This document shows, one piece after another, positions 24,588-41,695 of a stretch of 64,000 bases of DNA. The stretch's first letter is position 1. Every line of letters begins with the position of its first letter. Below the pieces are notes generated by a model. It searched no databases. It was not told where the DNA came from and saw only the letters and a program-made list of their open reading frames with translations. Origin of the DNA: Macrostomum hystrix. Lineage: Eukaryota; Platyhelminthes; Macrostomidae. A program made the translations under genes and the position numbers. The stretch covers positions 1,928,001 to 1,992,000 of the forward strand of contig CATNEN010000029.1 in assembly GCA_950097015.1 (NCBI GenBank), written 5' to 3'.

Positions 24588-25013
24588 CAGTGGTACCTGG
24601 ACACTTCGTCATCTTACAACTTCGTCATCCAGATGACAATCTGTCCAATATCTCAGAGGGTGGATGACGAAGAGAATTAGACTTGTGGACACTTTGTCAT
24701 CTATAAAACAAAAGTTTTCAAAGTTAGAACAGAACCACCCCTCCTCACATCGTGTTGGCACCAATCTTTCAACTCTTATAATGAAATCAGTTTTGAGACC
24801 TCTTTTTGACAATTTAGAGTGTGAAGTGTGTTCAGACCTCTGCCCCACCACCCCACCCTCACTTTATTGATGACAAACTTGATTGCTTGTTATTAGTAGA
24901 TAACAAACTGACCAAACTTTAAAGCATGCCAATTGGCTGGATTATGAAGTATCCTACCTTTGCCTTCCAAATGGATGACAAAGTTGTATGATGACAAATT
25001 GTCTAGGATCCTG
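24588..25013. mobile_element. MITE with about 45-bp inverted repeats
   Basis: The left end CAGTGGTACCTGGACACTTC ... TTACAACTTCGTCATCCA is matched in inverse orientation by the right end, which on the minus strand reads CAGGATCCTAGACAATTTG ... ATACAACTTTGTCATCCA. The 426-bp element has no transposase. A CAGTGGTACC start and a flanking TA fit pogo/Tigger-like Tc1-mariner elements. The ends differ at several positions, so it is probably not young. Confidence 0.75.
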
Positions 25014-26440
25014 TATCAGCATTGCTTTAGCCTTATTCTTAAGAGTTAATTATATTATTTTTAGTGTTTAATTATGCTCTATAGGCCTATTTTCTTCTTC
25101 TTGCTAGACATACATGCACAACCTCCCAAATCTTAGCCGGCCTTGCAAGTTAGTTTTTGCTCTCATTTGCGACTTAGTTCGTTTCATTGCTCTATTTACG
25201 ACTTAGTTTGCTCTCATTTGCTCTCTTTTTCTCTCCCCTTTTTCCTTTTCTTCACGCCTTCCTTTTTGTCCCTTGGTCCCCCCTTTGATTTTTTTGCGCT
25301 TGGTCAATTGGTTTTTGCGACTTACCTTGCTTGGCCCTCGCTTCACCCAGCCGGTTTGGCCGGGTCGGCTGGGTGTTGCGCATGTATGTTGCTAGATAGG
25401 CCTAGGGTTTAATCTATAGGCCCTATAGAAATAATGTCTTTATTTGCCTTGTACTTATGATAAAAAAGTCCTGCTTTTAGTTCTATTAGTATTTGTAATC
25501 AAGCAACTAGTGTAATTTGCTAATTTATTAGCATACTCTTGGAGTACAATTAAACATATAAATCAAGTTGGCATACAAACAAGTTTCAACCTGTTTGGTA
25601 TAGACATATAGTATAGCTTTCTCCTTGGCATATACTATTCCAAGTTGCAAGTGAACTTTTTTAACTGTTAAAATTTTTTATAAATCTGGCTTTTAAATTA
25701 AATATGTTGGTATTTTCAAGATCCTAATAATTAGCTAAAACAAATTTATGCACTACTTTTTTGTAAATAAATCTGTATGTATTTTTATTGTATATTTTAA
25801 TTAAAAACTTGTTGCTTTTAAATTGTTGTTTGTAAAAATCTTTTTTACTACAATGTTTTATTAATTTTTTTAATTTGCACATTTGTGCACATTTAGCAAT
25901 TTTTTTTGAAAGTCGGCATACAAGGAGTAGTTCTTGGCATAAAATCAAATTTTAGTTTGGAGTACACCATGTCATGATTTATGGTTTATGGAATATGGTT
26001 TATATATGAATAATATGTATATATATATATATTTGTCTTTTTTGTTAAAATAAATATATATGTATATGTATATATAATGCATATGTAGTCCATATATTTG
26101 TGCATATTCTAGGTCAGCTTAGCTGTTTATCTTACATAGATTGATGCTTAATTTATTCATGAGTTTGTGGATATAAAATAATAAAAAGACTAAAACTACT
26201 ATGTGCTGTAAAAGTATCTGTAACACTAGCATGTTAGTTGTCCCAATATACATTGCCTTAGGCACAAAATATTCAATTTGATGAAGTCAGTTAGGTGAAT
26301 GTTTATTTGTGCAAGGCCTTGTGTATGAGACTGTCTAGAAAGTGACATTTTTTATTGTAGACTATATGGTGATGATGTTTTTGTGTGCTGTCTATATAAA
26401 TTTCTCATAATATTAAATTTGCAAAGCCAATTAATTGTAG
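25014..26440. other. intergenic upstream of SEC31
   Basis: AT-rich, with a TA-rich microsatellite at about 26010-26080. No gene seen. The SEC31 promoter should lie here, but I see no decisive core element. Confidence 0.5.
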
Positions 26441-26453
26441 CAATAAACAAGCC

Positions 26454-29400
26454 ATGCAAGTAAAACACATACAAAGAACAAGCGTTGCTGCTTGGTCTCC
26501 GATCAATCAGCAGCCAATGCTTTTAGCTGCTGGCACATCTGCTCATCAGTTAGATGCTTCATTCAGGTGAGTCTTCTCAGTTAAGCAGTGCTTTAAATTT
26601 GCTGAATTTGAAATACTTGAACTTATTTATAACTGTCTATACAGGTGCTTATAAGTAGTGTATTTAGAAAACTTACTGAAATATCTTGCTCTCTCATGCA
26701 CTTCCTATCCGAGCAGCACCTCCTCTACACTGGAACTATTCGAAGTCGATCTGGCCAATCCTGACACCGAATTGAAGCCCTCGGCTAGCATCGAGACACC
26801 CGACAGATTCTCTCGCCTGATGTGGGGCAGTCACGGCGCAGCCGACTCCGACCTTCCTTGGGGTGTCCTAGTCGGCGGCACCTCCCGCGGTAAACTAGTT
26901 GTGTACAACCCTGAGCGCCTAGCAACCAACGAATCGGCCGAGGTGTTCTCCCAGTCTGGCCACACCGGAGCCATCGGGGCCCTGGATTTGAATCCGTTCC
27001 AGAAAAATCTGCTGTGCACCGGCGCCGGGGAGTCAGAAATTTTCATCTGGGATTTGGACAATCCCACCGCTCAGCTGGCTCCCGGAAGTAAAAGTCAACC
27101 GGCCGACGATGTGCTGGGCATAGCCTGGAATCGTCAAGTGCCGCACATCCTCGGCAGCGTATTTGCCACCAGGTGCATTGTGTGGGATCTAAAGAAATCT
27201 GAGCCAATCATCAAGCTGACCGACAGTATGTGCCAGATGCGCTTGAAGCTCATCGCCTGGCATCCGAGGTAAATTTTTTGACGAAAAGTTTTCTTAATCA
27301 TATTCATATAGATTTCGCACCGAAGCTTTTGTCTGTAAAGTTCACTAGATTTTTTGCTGGAAGTTTAGCTAAATCAAATCTAAAAGCGTCGCAGCATTCA
27401 CAAACAGCTAGAACCTGTTAGGAACCGCTGCTAGAACCAGTTCAGAAACTGCAGCTAGAACCAGTTCAGAAACTGCAGCTAGAACCAGTTCAGGAACTGC
27501 AGCTCGAATCGGTTCAGGAACTGCAGCTAGAACCAGTTCAGGAACTGCATCTAGAACCAGTTCAGGAACTGCAGCTAGAACCAGTTCAGGAACTGCAGCT
27601 AGAACCAGTTCAGGAACTGCAGCTAGAACCAGTTCAGGAACTGCAGCTAGAACCAGTTCAGGAACTGCAGCTAGAACCAGTTCAGGAACTGCAGCTAGAA
27701 CCAGTTCAGGAACTGCAGCTAGAACCAGTTCAGGAACTGCAGCTAGAACCAGTTCAGGAACTGCAGCTAGAACCAGTTCAGGAACTGCAGCTAGAACCAG
27801 TTCAGGAACTGCAGCTAGAACCAGTTCAGGAACTGCAGCTAGAACCAGTTCAGGAACTGCAGCTAGAACCAGTCCAGGAACTGCAGCTAGAACCAGTCCA
27901 GGAACTGCAGCTAGAACCAGTTCAGAAACCGCTGCTAGAACCAGTTCAGGAACTGCAGCTCGAATCGGTTCAGGAACTGCAGCTAGAACTGGTTCAGGAA
28001 GCACAGCTAGACCAGACAACGTCTTATGTATCCTTATGCAGAGAAAATATTTCTAATTATGCAGAGTGGCAACCCAGCTGTGCCTGGCATCGGACGATGA
28101 TCAGACGCCACTAGTTCAGCTTTGGGATCTGCGCTTTGCCACTTCACCAGTACAGCAGCTCAACGCGCATACCAAGGGCATTCTGTCTATGCTCTGGAGT
28201 CCTTTTGATCCGGACTACCTGCTGACAACGGCTAAAGATAGCACTCTGATCTGTTGGGATCCGAATTCTAGCACTCCTGGAGGAGAAATCGCAGTCAAAG
28301 CTACGTTGCCTAATAGACTGATCTTCGATGCCGCTTGGAGTCCCAAACAGCCTTCGCTGCTTTGCGCCAGCTCCACTGACGGCCAGGTGAGAGCATTTTT
28401 CAATTATGATATCGATTTTTAGCTGTTCTTGGTCATTTATTCCATTTAGTCCATCGGTAGGTTGTCATTCACCTAGTCTTTTAGTGAGTTTCTTATCTTC
28501 TTTATATACCATTTTCCCTAATTAAACTGATTAATCAATATCATTGTAGTTGAGCGTACTGAACATTCTTGGCGGCTCGGACAGCGAAGACTCGAATGCC
28601 GCGGCCGCAGCTGCAGCAGCCAGGGCGGCCGCTTCCGCATCTGGCAGCGCCGATCCGTTCGCCCAGGTGCACCAGCCGGCTGCGCCAGCCCAGGTGTGGT
28701 ATCATTCTGGCAAAGCGCCAAAATGGCTGCGGCCCCGCTGCGGCGCCCGCTTCGGTTTCGGCGGCCGACTAGTGAGCTTCGGCTGTGAGCCGAGCGGAGA
28801 AGCCGCAGTCGGGCACCATCCACAGCAGCAGCAGTCGCCACAGCATCGTATGGCCAAGATTAGCCAGGTGGTGACCGAGCCTGAACTGGTTCGTCGGGCT
28901 GGCGATCTCGAGCGGGCCCTGTCGTCCGGCGCCGCCGATCTTAGCAGCCACTGCCGGACTCGAGCAGAATCGGCCAAGGACGAATCTGAGCGCCGGCTGT
29001 GGCAATTTTTGGAGACAAATTTTAGCGACGATCCGCGCACCCAGTTCCTTCGAATGCTTGGCTTCGAGGCAGAAGAAGCCGGTGCAGAGTCCGCCGAAGA
29101 GAAAGACGACGATCGCGCCAACGAAGCCGACAAGGCTGAAGATACTGACGAGTTCAGCGCCATCGCGGAGGAGGCCAAACCGCTTGGCTTGGCTGCGGCC
29201 ACAGAGGACGGCGCCGAGGATGCGGACCTAACTAAAGCGCTCATCGCTGGCCGCATTGAAGCTGCAGTCGGCCTCTGCCTGGACAAGGGCCGTCTAGCCG
29301 AGGCTGTCGTGCTAGCCGTAGCTGGCGGAGCTGAGCTCTACGAGCGGACCCAGGCGCGCCTGTTCCGTCTAATGAACAGCGGCACTGGCCGACTAATCCG

Positions 29401-32400
29401 GGCAGTGGTGACGCACGCCTGTCCCTACGTTGTGCAGCACAGCGGCAACGATGATTGGCGTCACAGTCTGGCATTCGCGCTCACCTATGCCAGCGCCGAG
29501 GAGTTCGCGGACTTGGCTGAGCAGATTGGCCGCCGATTGGAATCCGCCGGACGGCGTCAAGAGGCCGCATTGTGCTACGTGTGTGCCGGCTCCGTGCCTC
29601 GCCTGGCCGCCTGCCTAATGCCGTCTGGCGGCGAGCCCCGGCCACTGCTGCTGCAGGATGTTGTCGAGAAGGCTGAAGTTCTTCGCCTAGCAGTGACCGA
29701 CGCCGACGGTGGTGCCGCCGGAGTTGATCTCGGTGCTCTGACTGCCCACCTAGGCAGCTACGCCGAGCAGCTAGCCAATCAGGGCGAGCTTCGGGCTGCT
29801 CTTCGCTACCTGCAGCCCGCAGCCACTGGCGATCCCGGCCAGGCGGCTCGGGCCCACCGGCTCTACCAGGCGTTGGGCTGTCCGGCTGACCTTCCCGCGC
29901 CGCCGAATCCCTACAAGCCGGCGTTGGCCACTGCTCCGGCTGCTACTGGCGGCGTTGTCAACGGTGGCTACAAGCCAGCTGGACCCTATCCGACTAGCGG
30001 GTATACGGCCCGGCCAACGGTACGAATTTTGCTGATTTATTGTCTGTTTCATTTATTTTTTGTATGTAGTTATCTGTCCTGGTATTGGCGCTCTTAAATG
30101 ATCTATTACACGCGACCCAATCGGGACACATGTGCACCCGACAGCACAGCAGTTGCTATTGAAGGCTGTGTATGGATGTTCAGTTCAAGGACTGGGAGGA
30201 CGCCACACCCACCCTAAATTGCCCCAGAGGATCCTGGATCTACTTATTGAGATGCTGAACTCAAGAAATACAGAGTTAAGCGCCTTGCTCAAGGACACAA
30301 AGTGTTCCCTCTGGAGTCGGGAATCGAACCCCCAACTTTCAAGTCATTAGTCCGATGCTCTAATCCCTTTTCCAGACTCCGCCACCAACTGCCCCCCACC
30401 CTAGCTTACTCTTCCTCCTCCCCCAACCAGCTCTATCCGATCGTCTAACTTCTCCAGCCTGCGCCAGCTCCTGCCGCCAATCCGTACGCTGTACCGCCTT
30501 CGAACGCTGGCCACCAGATGTACAACCCAGCTGCTGTCCCGTCTAGCTTGGCCGCTTCCCAGCCGCCCGTCGGTTCGCAGCCGTATACCCCAGCTGGCCG
30601 GCCTAATCCGGCCTATGCAAACTATGCTGCTCCGCCGCCGCAGCCGCAGCAGCCGCCGCTGCCTCCGACAATGCAGCCGGCGTATAGTCAGTCCATGAAT
30701 CAACCGTCGCTTTACCAGCCGGCTGCATCGACTATTTATCAGCCAAACGCGCCGCCGCCGCAACATTCGATGCCGCCTCCCCCAATGCCGGGCGCCAATT
30801 TGAATTATTCCGCTATTAATAAGCCTCGAGATTCGTCAACTAATGCCGGCAGTGGAGGCTGGAATGATCCGCCATATTTGTCTGATAAGCCGCCCGTAAG
30901 TCAGCGGTTTTGTTTTTTTATTCATTTCAATTGGCGAGTGGCATGATTGAGAAAGCTCTGCAATGTCTAGGGAACACTTTGTTAGCTTTTCTCTATCCAA
31001 TCATCAAATTGCAGCTCAATACAGACGATTCAGTTGGTGTGGACATGTGGAACTCTGACATATTCTGGGTAGGGAGAAATCCTTTTGCGCGCCGGTTTGA
31101 TGTTACTCGTACTCAAAAGTTTCTTGTGCATCGAATGTGTGTGACTCATGAATTTAAACTTCAAAAATGTGCCTCATTTTTGCATTTTTTAATCTATTTT
31201 GCTGTACTGTTCCTACGAACTATTTATAGATAGCAAAAAATGCATGTTAGCAACTCGCATCTATGTGCGATTGTATGCCTGAGTACATATGCAGCCTGCA
31301 GTTCTGGGGTCATTGGAATCAACTGAAATGCCTCTTGTTGATCAGTGCAGGTCAACAGGTTCCATAAAATTATGGAATTTATTGTACCCATTAGCATGCT
31401 TGAATAGTTATTGTTACTATATATTTATGTCTCCTACATTCTTTATTATATTTCATTTGATTCGCAGTCTGACTCGGCCGCCCAGGTAGCCCCGCCGCCT
31501 GCCAACCTGTACAATCCGGCCGCTTATGTTGCCCAGCATCCGGCTGGCTTGCCGCAGCCGCCGCACGTCAATCCGTTGACTGCACCGCCACCAATTAGCC
31601 AAATGCCAACTGGCATGCCCCCAAGTCCACACGAGAAGGTTGGTGCCACCACTACCTGTCTGTCACTCTCGATCACTAAGTTAGAGTTCTTGAAAGTCAT
31701 TCGCGTATAAATTATTATTGGGCAAGAATATAGTCCCAAGATTTAAAGTTTTAACGTTACTATTGATCCCCTCCGAAGGAGGAGTTCCGTCTCTGCCTTA
31801 GACTAACGCAATAGATAATAGGTTTAGTACTTATCCTACCTCTCTCATTTCTCATGTTATTCTTACGAATCAACAATGTACAACGCAGGTGCACCAAACA
31901 TCTGGCGGTCGACGTTCGCGCAACACCTCAATGTGCAGCGACAAGGGCTCGGACGCAGCCGGATCCACTTCGGCTGCCAATACAGCCGCTGCGAATGCCG
32001 CGCAGCCGGCCGCGCTGCCCGAGCAATTCGCTCACTTTCCTCGAGTTCTCGGCGACCTTGTTGAGTCCTGCAGGCAGCGAAGCGCGGTCACTGCACGAAA
32101 GCGACAGGTGACTGTCAAGATGGACGATGTCGATAGGAAGCTGGCCTCCCTTTATGAACTACTGGCTCAGAATAAGGTAAATATTTGTATGCGATAGTAT
32201 TTACAGTTGCTTTTGGCTTTAAGGGCATTGTGTGTTTTACTGAATGGGATTTCCCGATTACTCTATGATCTACTGAGTCCTGAAATTAGGACTTCCCATA
32301 CATATACATTTTCTGATTTAGGGATTTCCCTACTGTAAGCTTTCCCATTTCCCAAATTTTGTGAATCGAATATTTTTCTTTCGATCATGAGATTAATAAA

Positions 32401-32941
32401 TATAATAATAATAATCATTGCAGGAGGGCTGGGGGTACGCACGCACACAGATACTGTACGCAGGCACACACACACAGGTGTGTACACCTGCCCTGACTTT
32501 CTCATCGTCAGGCAGTGTACACTTTCACTGTGCCTTGGAGGTTGGCCCTCAAGGGCTTAAATTGCACGACAAGCCCCCAAGCCTTCTCTCCGCGGCTGCG
32601 CCCTAAATGAATGTGGCCTCGCCGCGGAATCGAGCTCAGTGACCTCGGTGCGAGAGGCAAACGCATTAACCGCTCTGCCACCGACCCCCTGATCAAATGA
32701 TTTCCCATAGCTTCAGATTTTCCTGACACGTAAAATAATAATTTCACTTCTACCTGTCCATCAGCTATCGCAGCCGGTGCTTGACGGCCTGGTCGCTATC
32801 GTGACCAACTTGCAGCAGAGCGCGCTGCAGGACGCGCTTGCCTGGGTGAATCACGTGATCCAGTCGGCCAACTTTGCCGAGATTCGCACCTTCATGCCTG
32901 GTGTTAAAGTTCTGGTCCAGACGGCTATCGAGTTGGCGTAA
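26454..32941 (+). CDS. SEC31A: SEC31, COPII outer-coat subunit
   Basis: Eight exons join in phase to 1,176 residues: 26454-26566, 26717-27268, 28065-28386, 28550-30019, 30458-30895, 31468-31638, 31889-32176 and 32765-32941. Human SEC31A is about 1,220. With SEC13 it forms the COPII cage on ER exit sites and stimulates SAR1 GTP hydrolysis. Residues 1 to about 330 are the WD40 propeller (TSVAAWSP, AAGTSAHQLDASF, SEIFIWDL, IAWNRQVPHILGS, VQLWDLRFATSP). NILGGSDSED follows, then a helical ancestral-coatomer region (LTKALIAGRIEAAVGLCLDK) and a long Pro/Ala/Tyr-rich linker from about 750. The C-terminal helical domain is last (SANFAEIRTFMPGVKVLV). The ATG at 26454 gives the family N-terminus and lies 13 nt past a TTGTAG acceptor. 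Intron 6's donor (GTTGGT) is weak. Symbol by homology; A and B paralogues are vertebrate-specific. Confidence 0.96.
27410..28015. repeat. 24-bp minisatellite in SEC31 intron 2
   Basis: About 25 units share GCAGCTAGAACCAGTTCAGG plus AACT. The middle units are nearly identical and the edge units diverge (CGAATCGG, AAACC). It fills most of the 796-bp intron and ends about 50 nt before the 3' splice site. The long minus-strand frame across it (ELVLAAVP repeats) is a by-product of the unit length. Confidence 0.95.
30115..30400 (-). mobile_element. SINE-B with V-SINE-like core, SEC31 intron 4
   Basis: On the minus strand a tRNA-like head shows GGCGGAGTCTGGAAAAGGG and a perfect B box, GGGTTCGATTCCCGACTCC. 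The core TGTGTCCTTGAGCAAGGCG followed by CTTAACTC is typical of V-SINE/Meta-type elements in many animals. The tail GGGTGGGTGTGGCGTCC ... CTTGAACTGAAC is shared with the copies at 9395 and 10815. Confidence 0.85.
32426..32690 (-). mobile_element. SINE-A copy in SEC31 intron 7
   Basis: Best-preserved head of the family on the minus strand: GTCGGTGGCAGAGCGGTTAA, TGCGTTTGCCTCTCGCACC and GAGCTCGATTCCGCGGCG. The body AAGGCACAGTGAAAGTGTAC and GAAAGTCAGGGCAGGTGTAC follow. It is 5'-complete and 3'-truncated, ending in CA-rich simple sequence. Confidence 0.85.
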
Positions 32942-35180
32942 ATGTTTCTCGCTTTCAATTGCATCATCACATTACTCCAGATGCTTGTGGATTCTATCAT
33001 TGGTTTGGAATGAGGAATAATTTACCTAATTTCCTTATCTGTTGTAGTCTTCTAAATGTTAAAGAAGTGCGTTAGTTACGAGTACCTGTCTACGAGTTTC
33101 TGTGTTTCGTTTCTGGTTACTGTTAGTAGCTACTAACTGGTCTTTTTTTAGTCCCGTTTGGCAATTGTCTCTATATTCATTTCCCTCTCCTGTTAGTTAT
33201 TGATGTTTTTCTGTTCATTTTCTTCAAATGCACTGACCCTCATTGATTTGCTTATTTAACTATCCTTATCTTGCGTTGGTTCTTGTTGCCTAATTTCTCT
33301 GCTTACTATTGACCTGGTGGCTTGCCTGTCCATCGCTGTGGTGATTATCTGTTGCCCTTCTTTACTAAAATAGCAGCTTTTTTGTGCTAAAATATATATA
33401 TTACAATAACTTAAGCTTCAATTCAAACTTGGTAATTATTTTAATAACGCTCGTGAATCATGAATCGTGAATCAATGAATGAATCAATGAATCGTGAATA
33501 GCTCGTGAATCAAATTAACAGAGTAAGTAACAGTAATTTCCCTGATGAAAACGGTAGCTACTAAAAAACTGACCAATCAACAGAATATCAGGTGAGTAGT
33601 GCTTTCTTAGAAAGCCGATATCGCTAAAACTTCTATTTTAAGGAAAAGCAAATCCTTATGCTAATATTTATATCTTTTTTTGCAAACACTTCACGCCTAC
33701 TAAAAGTAACAATTTTCGTTTATTTACAATTATCATATACATTTTTCCTATTTATCTAATTATTAAACATGTAAGGCAATTAGACAAGTTTTAATCTTGT
33801 ATTGAGCAGTTTTCATCCGTGCCTAACCATACAGTGTTATTTCTCTTATTTATTTTCACCCCTTTCTTTCTTATCTGATAAGTTTTCGTGTTTATTGGCT
33901 TGAATTGCATGCGTCAACAGTGTGTGTGTGTGTGTTGTCTGATTTCTATTTATTACTGTTATTTTCTGCTATTGTCAAAGTGTGCCAGTATAAGTAGCAT
34001 GCTTTCTTTGCCCCTTACCGTAAACTTTTTTGTGTCCTTCGGTTTTCTGTGTCTGCTAGACTCTTCTCAGTTGTCTTCAAGTTTATTAATTCAGTTTAAT
34101 TATCATTAGTTGTTTGTCAGCGCCTAGTTCTATTTGCATGTCTAATTTTAAATCTTATATATAAAAATTGTCTTTTTTCGCCTAAGCAAAATCCTCTCAA
34201 TTTGACCTCTGGGTCAAATTGGCGGACTTTTTATTGGCTTTTGATGAAAGCAATCCTTATCTTCTATCATTGATTTCCCTAGGCCCAAATTAGATATAGG
34301 CCCAATGTAGGAATTCCTGAGTTTGAGTTTCCAAACTCTTCAGCTTGGGTTTTACCTATGTTGGGTTCGCAAACAATCAATTTACCTAAAAATCAAAATT
34401 TTAGGTTGTTTTAAATTTTAAGTGTTTTCCAACTAGGGATTTCCTTCATAGGGGTGGATTTCCCTTATGGGGATTTCCCCACTAGGAGTTCCCCAACATA
34501 ATAGTTTTCTAATCGAGATTTATCAACATTGGGGGTTTATTAAGGGTATCATAGCAAAATATTAACCTAAAAGTAAATTTTGAAATCGTAATCCTTTTTA
34601 GATTCGGTGTTGACAGATCTACTTAATGGTGTTGCTGTTTTTGTTAGCAGATTTTCTGATTCTATAAGAACTTCGATTTTGGTTGTCAACTGATTGCTAT
34701 AACATATTCGCTAATTAAAAGTTCAATAAATCTGTTATTTTTTATCAATGGTGTCGCGTATTTGTCTCCCTATTTGTTAGCTGTGTAATTCGCAAATGAC
34801 TTATTCTGAACGGGTTTCGCTAGCAACTGTTCATCGATCTGTTACTTGTTTTGTTTTTTTCGCCTTACAATCTGATTCACGCTAACTCTTACGCAACCCC
34901 CAGCAATTGCTTCCTCGTGGTTTCCTTTCTATTCTATGCAGCTCATTTTAAGAACAGAAATTCATTGTTGGTGTCTTGATCTAGTTAAAAAAAGATACAG
35001 AACTATATATAATCGCATACCTGATACTTATATTTAGTGTGACAAAAAAGAGAAATACAAAACTGTTTGACTGCTAGACCAAGTTCGCTATGGTCTAGTT
35101 GGTTGTCCTCTATCGATTATGAATTTATTGTTCGTCTTATTTAGTAATGCTCATTTTATTTATCTTTTGTACTTTCTTAG
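32942..35180. other. intergenic between SEC31 and PI4KB
   Basis: AT-rich, includes the SEC31 3' UTR. A perfect hairpin at about 34198-34221 (CAATTTGACC, 4-nt loop, GGTCAAATTG) follows an AT-rich run and may mark a decayed element. A degenerate GGGATTTCC repeat is at 34430-34530. No gene seen. Confidence 0.5.
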
Positions 35181-35224
35181 GGTAGGATGTTATAGTAGGC
35201 CACAGCTCAGGCTTGTGAATGTTC

Positions 35225-35385
35225 ATATTTACAGTTTAGCTCTCGCACCGAGATTCCTGAGTTCGAATCCGCGGCGAGGCCAAGTTTATTTGGGTCGCAG
35301 CTTCGTATAGAATATTGGCTTAGGGGCTTGGCGTTCAACTTACGCCCATGAGGGCCAAACCCCCTAGGCCCAGTGAGTGTGTTAC
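35225..35385 (+). mobile_element. SINE-A fragment upstream of PI4KB
   Basis: CTCGCACCGAGATTCCTGAG, then a consensus B box GTTCGAATCCGCGGCGAGGC, and a shortened body. The A-box side is diverged. Confidence 0.7.
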
Positions 35386-35525
35386 TGCATAACCTATCCG
35401 TGTCCCTATACGTTTACAAACAGTTTTATTAGCTTTTATATCATTCTGCTTCTTCTGTAAGCAGTCGCCGGTCATTTATAAAGTATTACGCAACACTCCA
35501 AACTGCAGGCTAATCAGCCACAGCG

Positions 35526-39683
<4,158 letters not shown>

Positions 39684-40165
39684 TGATTTCAGATTATTCC
39701 GTTTTTGTGATCTTGGCTGCTGTTGTCGCTCCACTCTATCTGTAGTGTGTTTTATATTTTCCTCACTTATAAAATCTGTAAGCAACGAATCTAGATAGTT
39801 TTTGTGTCTACATCGAGTCTGTAACGTCAAACCGTAAGAGTTTTGCCCACCCGCAACGACCCACCGCTTTCGGTTTAGCCAATCGAGCGACTTATTGAAC
39901 GAATTTTTCTACATTTATAGTTTTTGTTGGCACTATTATTAAGGCCAGTCCTATTGTTTTGTTTTGTTTTAATCGGAAAGCTTGTAGTGCATTGTTGAAT
40001 GGTGCATAGTTGTTATAATAATGTGGTTTATCTAGTAGATGCTTGCATTCGCATTTTTGCACCCCACCTCGCATGCCATGCTTTACTTTGCGTTATCATG
40101 CATTATTTCGTTCACTCTATGCTTTGCTTTGCGTTTGCAAACTGCCTGTTTTATTAGAGAATGGA
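39684..40165. other. PI4KB 3' UTR and spacer
   Basis: No second gene. No textbook AATAAA is seen close to the PI4KB stop codon; TATAAA at about 39766 is a possible weak poly(A) signal. Confidence 0.4.
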
Positions 40166-41291
40166 TTAAGGATTGCTAATCTAGCCTAATGGAATAGACG
40201 GTTAAATGGATTGCTAGTCTAGCCTAATGGAATACAGGGTTAAATGGATTGCTAATCTAGCCTAATGAAATACAGGGTTAAATGGATTGCTAGTCTAGCC
40301 TAATGAAATACAGGGTTAATTGGATTGCTAATCTAGCCTAATGGAATACAGGGTTAAATGGATTGCTTGTCTAGCCTAATGAAATACAGGGTTAAATGGA
40401 TTGCTAATCTAGCCTAATGAAATACAGGGTTAAATGGATTGCTAATCTAGCCTAATGGAATAGACGGTTAAATGGATTGCTAGTCTAGCCTAATGGAATA
40501 CAGGGTTAAATGGATTGCTAGTCTAGCCTAATGGAATACAGGGTTAAATGGATTGCTAGTCTAGCCTAATGGAATAGACGGTTAAATGGATTGCTAGTCT
40601 AGCCTAATGGAATACAGGGTTAAATGGATTGCTAGTCTAGGCTAATGGAATACAGGGTTAAATGGATTGCTAGTCTAGCCTAATGGAATACAGGGTTAAA
40701 TGGATTGCTAGTCTAGCCTAATGAAATACAGGGTTAAATGGATTGCTAGTCTAGCCTAATGGAATACAGGGTTAAATGGATTGCTAGTCTAGCCTAATGG
40801 AATACAGGGTTAAATGGATTGCTAGTCTAGCCTAATGGAATAGACGGTTAAATGGATTGCTAGTCTAGCCTAATGGAATACAGGGTTAAATGGATTGCTA
40901 ATCTAGCCTAATGGAATAGACGGTTAAATGGATTGCTAGTCTAGCCTAATGGAATAGACGGTTAAATGGATTGCTAATCTAGCCTAATGAAATACAGGGT
41001 TAAATGGATTGCTAGTCTAGCCTAATGGAATACAGGGTTAAATGGATTGCTAGTCTAGCCTAATGAAATACAGGGTTAAATGGATTGCTAGTCTAGCCTA
41101 ATGGAATACAGGGTTAAATGGATTGCTAATCTAGCCTAATGAAATACAGGGTTAAATGGATTGCTAATCTAGCCTAATGGAATACAGGGTTAAATGGATT
41201 GCTAATCTAGCCTAATGAAATACAGGGTTAAATGGATTGCTAGTCTAGGCTAATGGAATACAGGGTTAAATGGATTGCTAGTCTAGCCCTA
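40166..41291. repeat. 38-bp satellite, about 29 copies
   Basis: The unit contains GGATTGCTAGTCTAGCCTAA then TGGAATACAGGGTTAAAT. Variant sites (AATC/AGTC, ATAGACGG/ATACAGGG, GGAAT/GAAAT) are mixed among copies, as in an array homogenised by exchange. Confidence 0.95.
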
Positions 41292-41695
41292 TGAATCAAC
41301 GAGTAGGTCATATGATTTCATGTCAATCAAACTTGTGTTTCATATATTCCATTTCCGTTTTAACCAGTAGTATATAAATAGTAATTTGTGGTTGTATAAA
41401 ATATCGCAGCAATGAAGTGCATTCTTTAACGTTAAATATTCAGTTTTTTTTATTTTAAATGCGGTTTTTTTCACTGCTGCTTCCACTATCTGCCGCGGCG
41501 AACAAGTATGAGAACAAATGTGTCCATGGACAGCTGAATTTTGTTTTACTACTAGATGCGTATCTTGGTAAATATGTGTAGCATATTATTTTTTATTTTT
41601 CAATTGATTTCCTTTTTTATACATAATTCTGTGTATTGTTAGCGTATAGCTTCTTGTAGGAGCTTCTATTTGAAATTCATGATATCTGTCACAGT
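41292..41695. other. AT-rich spacer, nothing seen
   Basis: Separates two unrelated satellites. No feature recognised. Confidence 0.5.

Noticed and set aside
35225-35300. Functional tRNA gene with a perfect GTTCGAATCC box
   Set aside because: The acceptor and anticodon arms do not form; the sequence continues into the SINE-A body.
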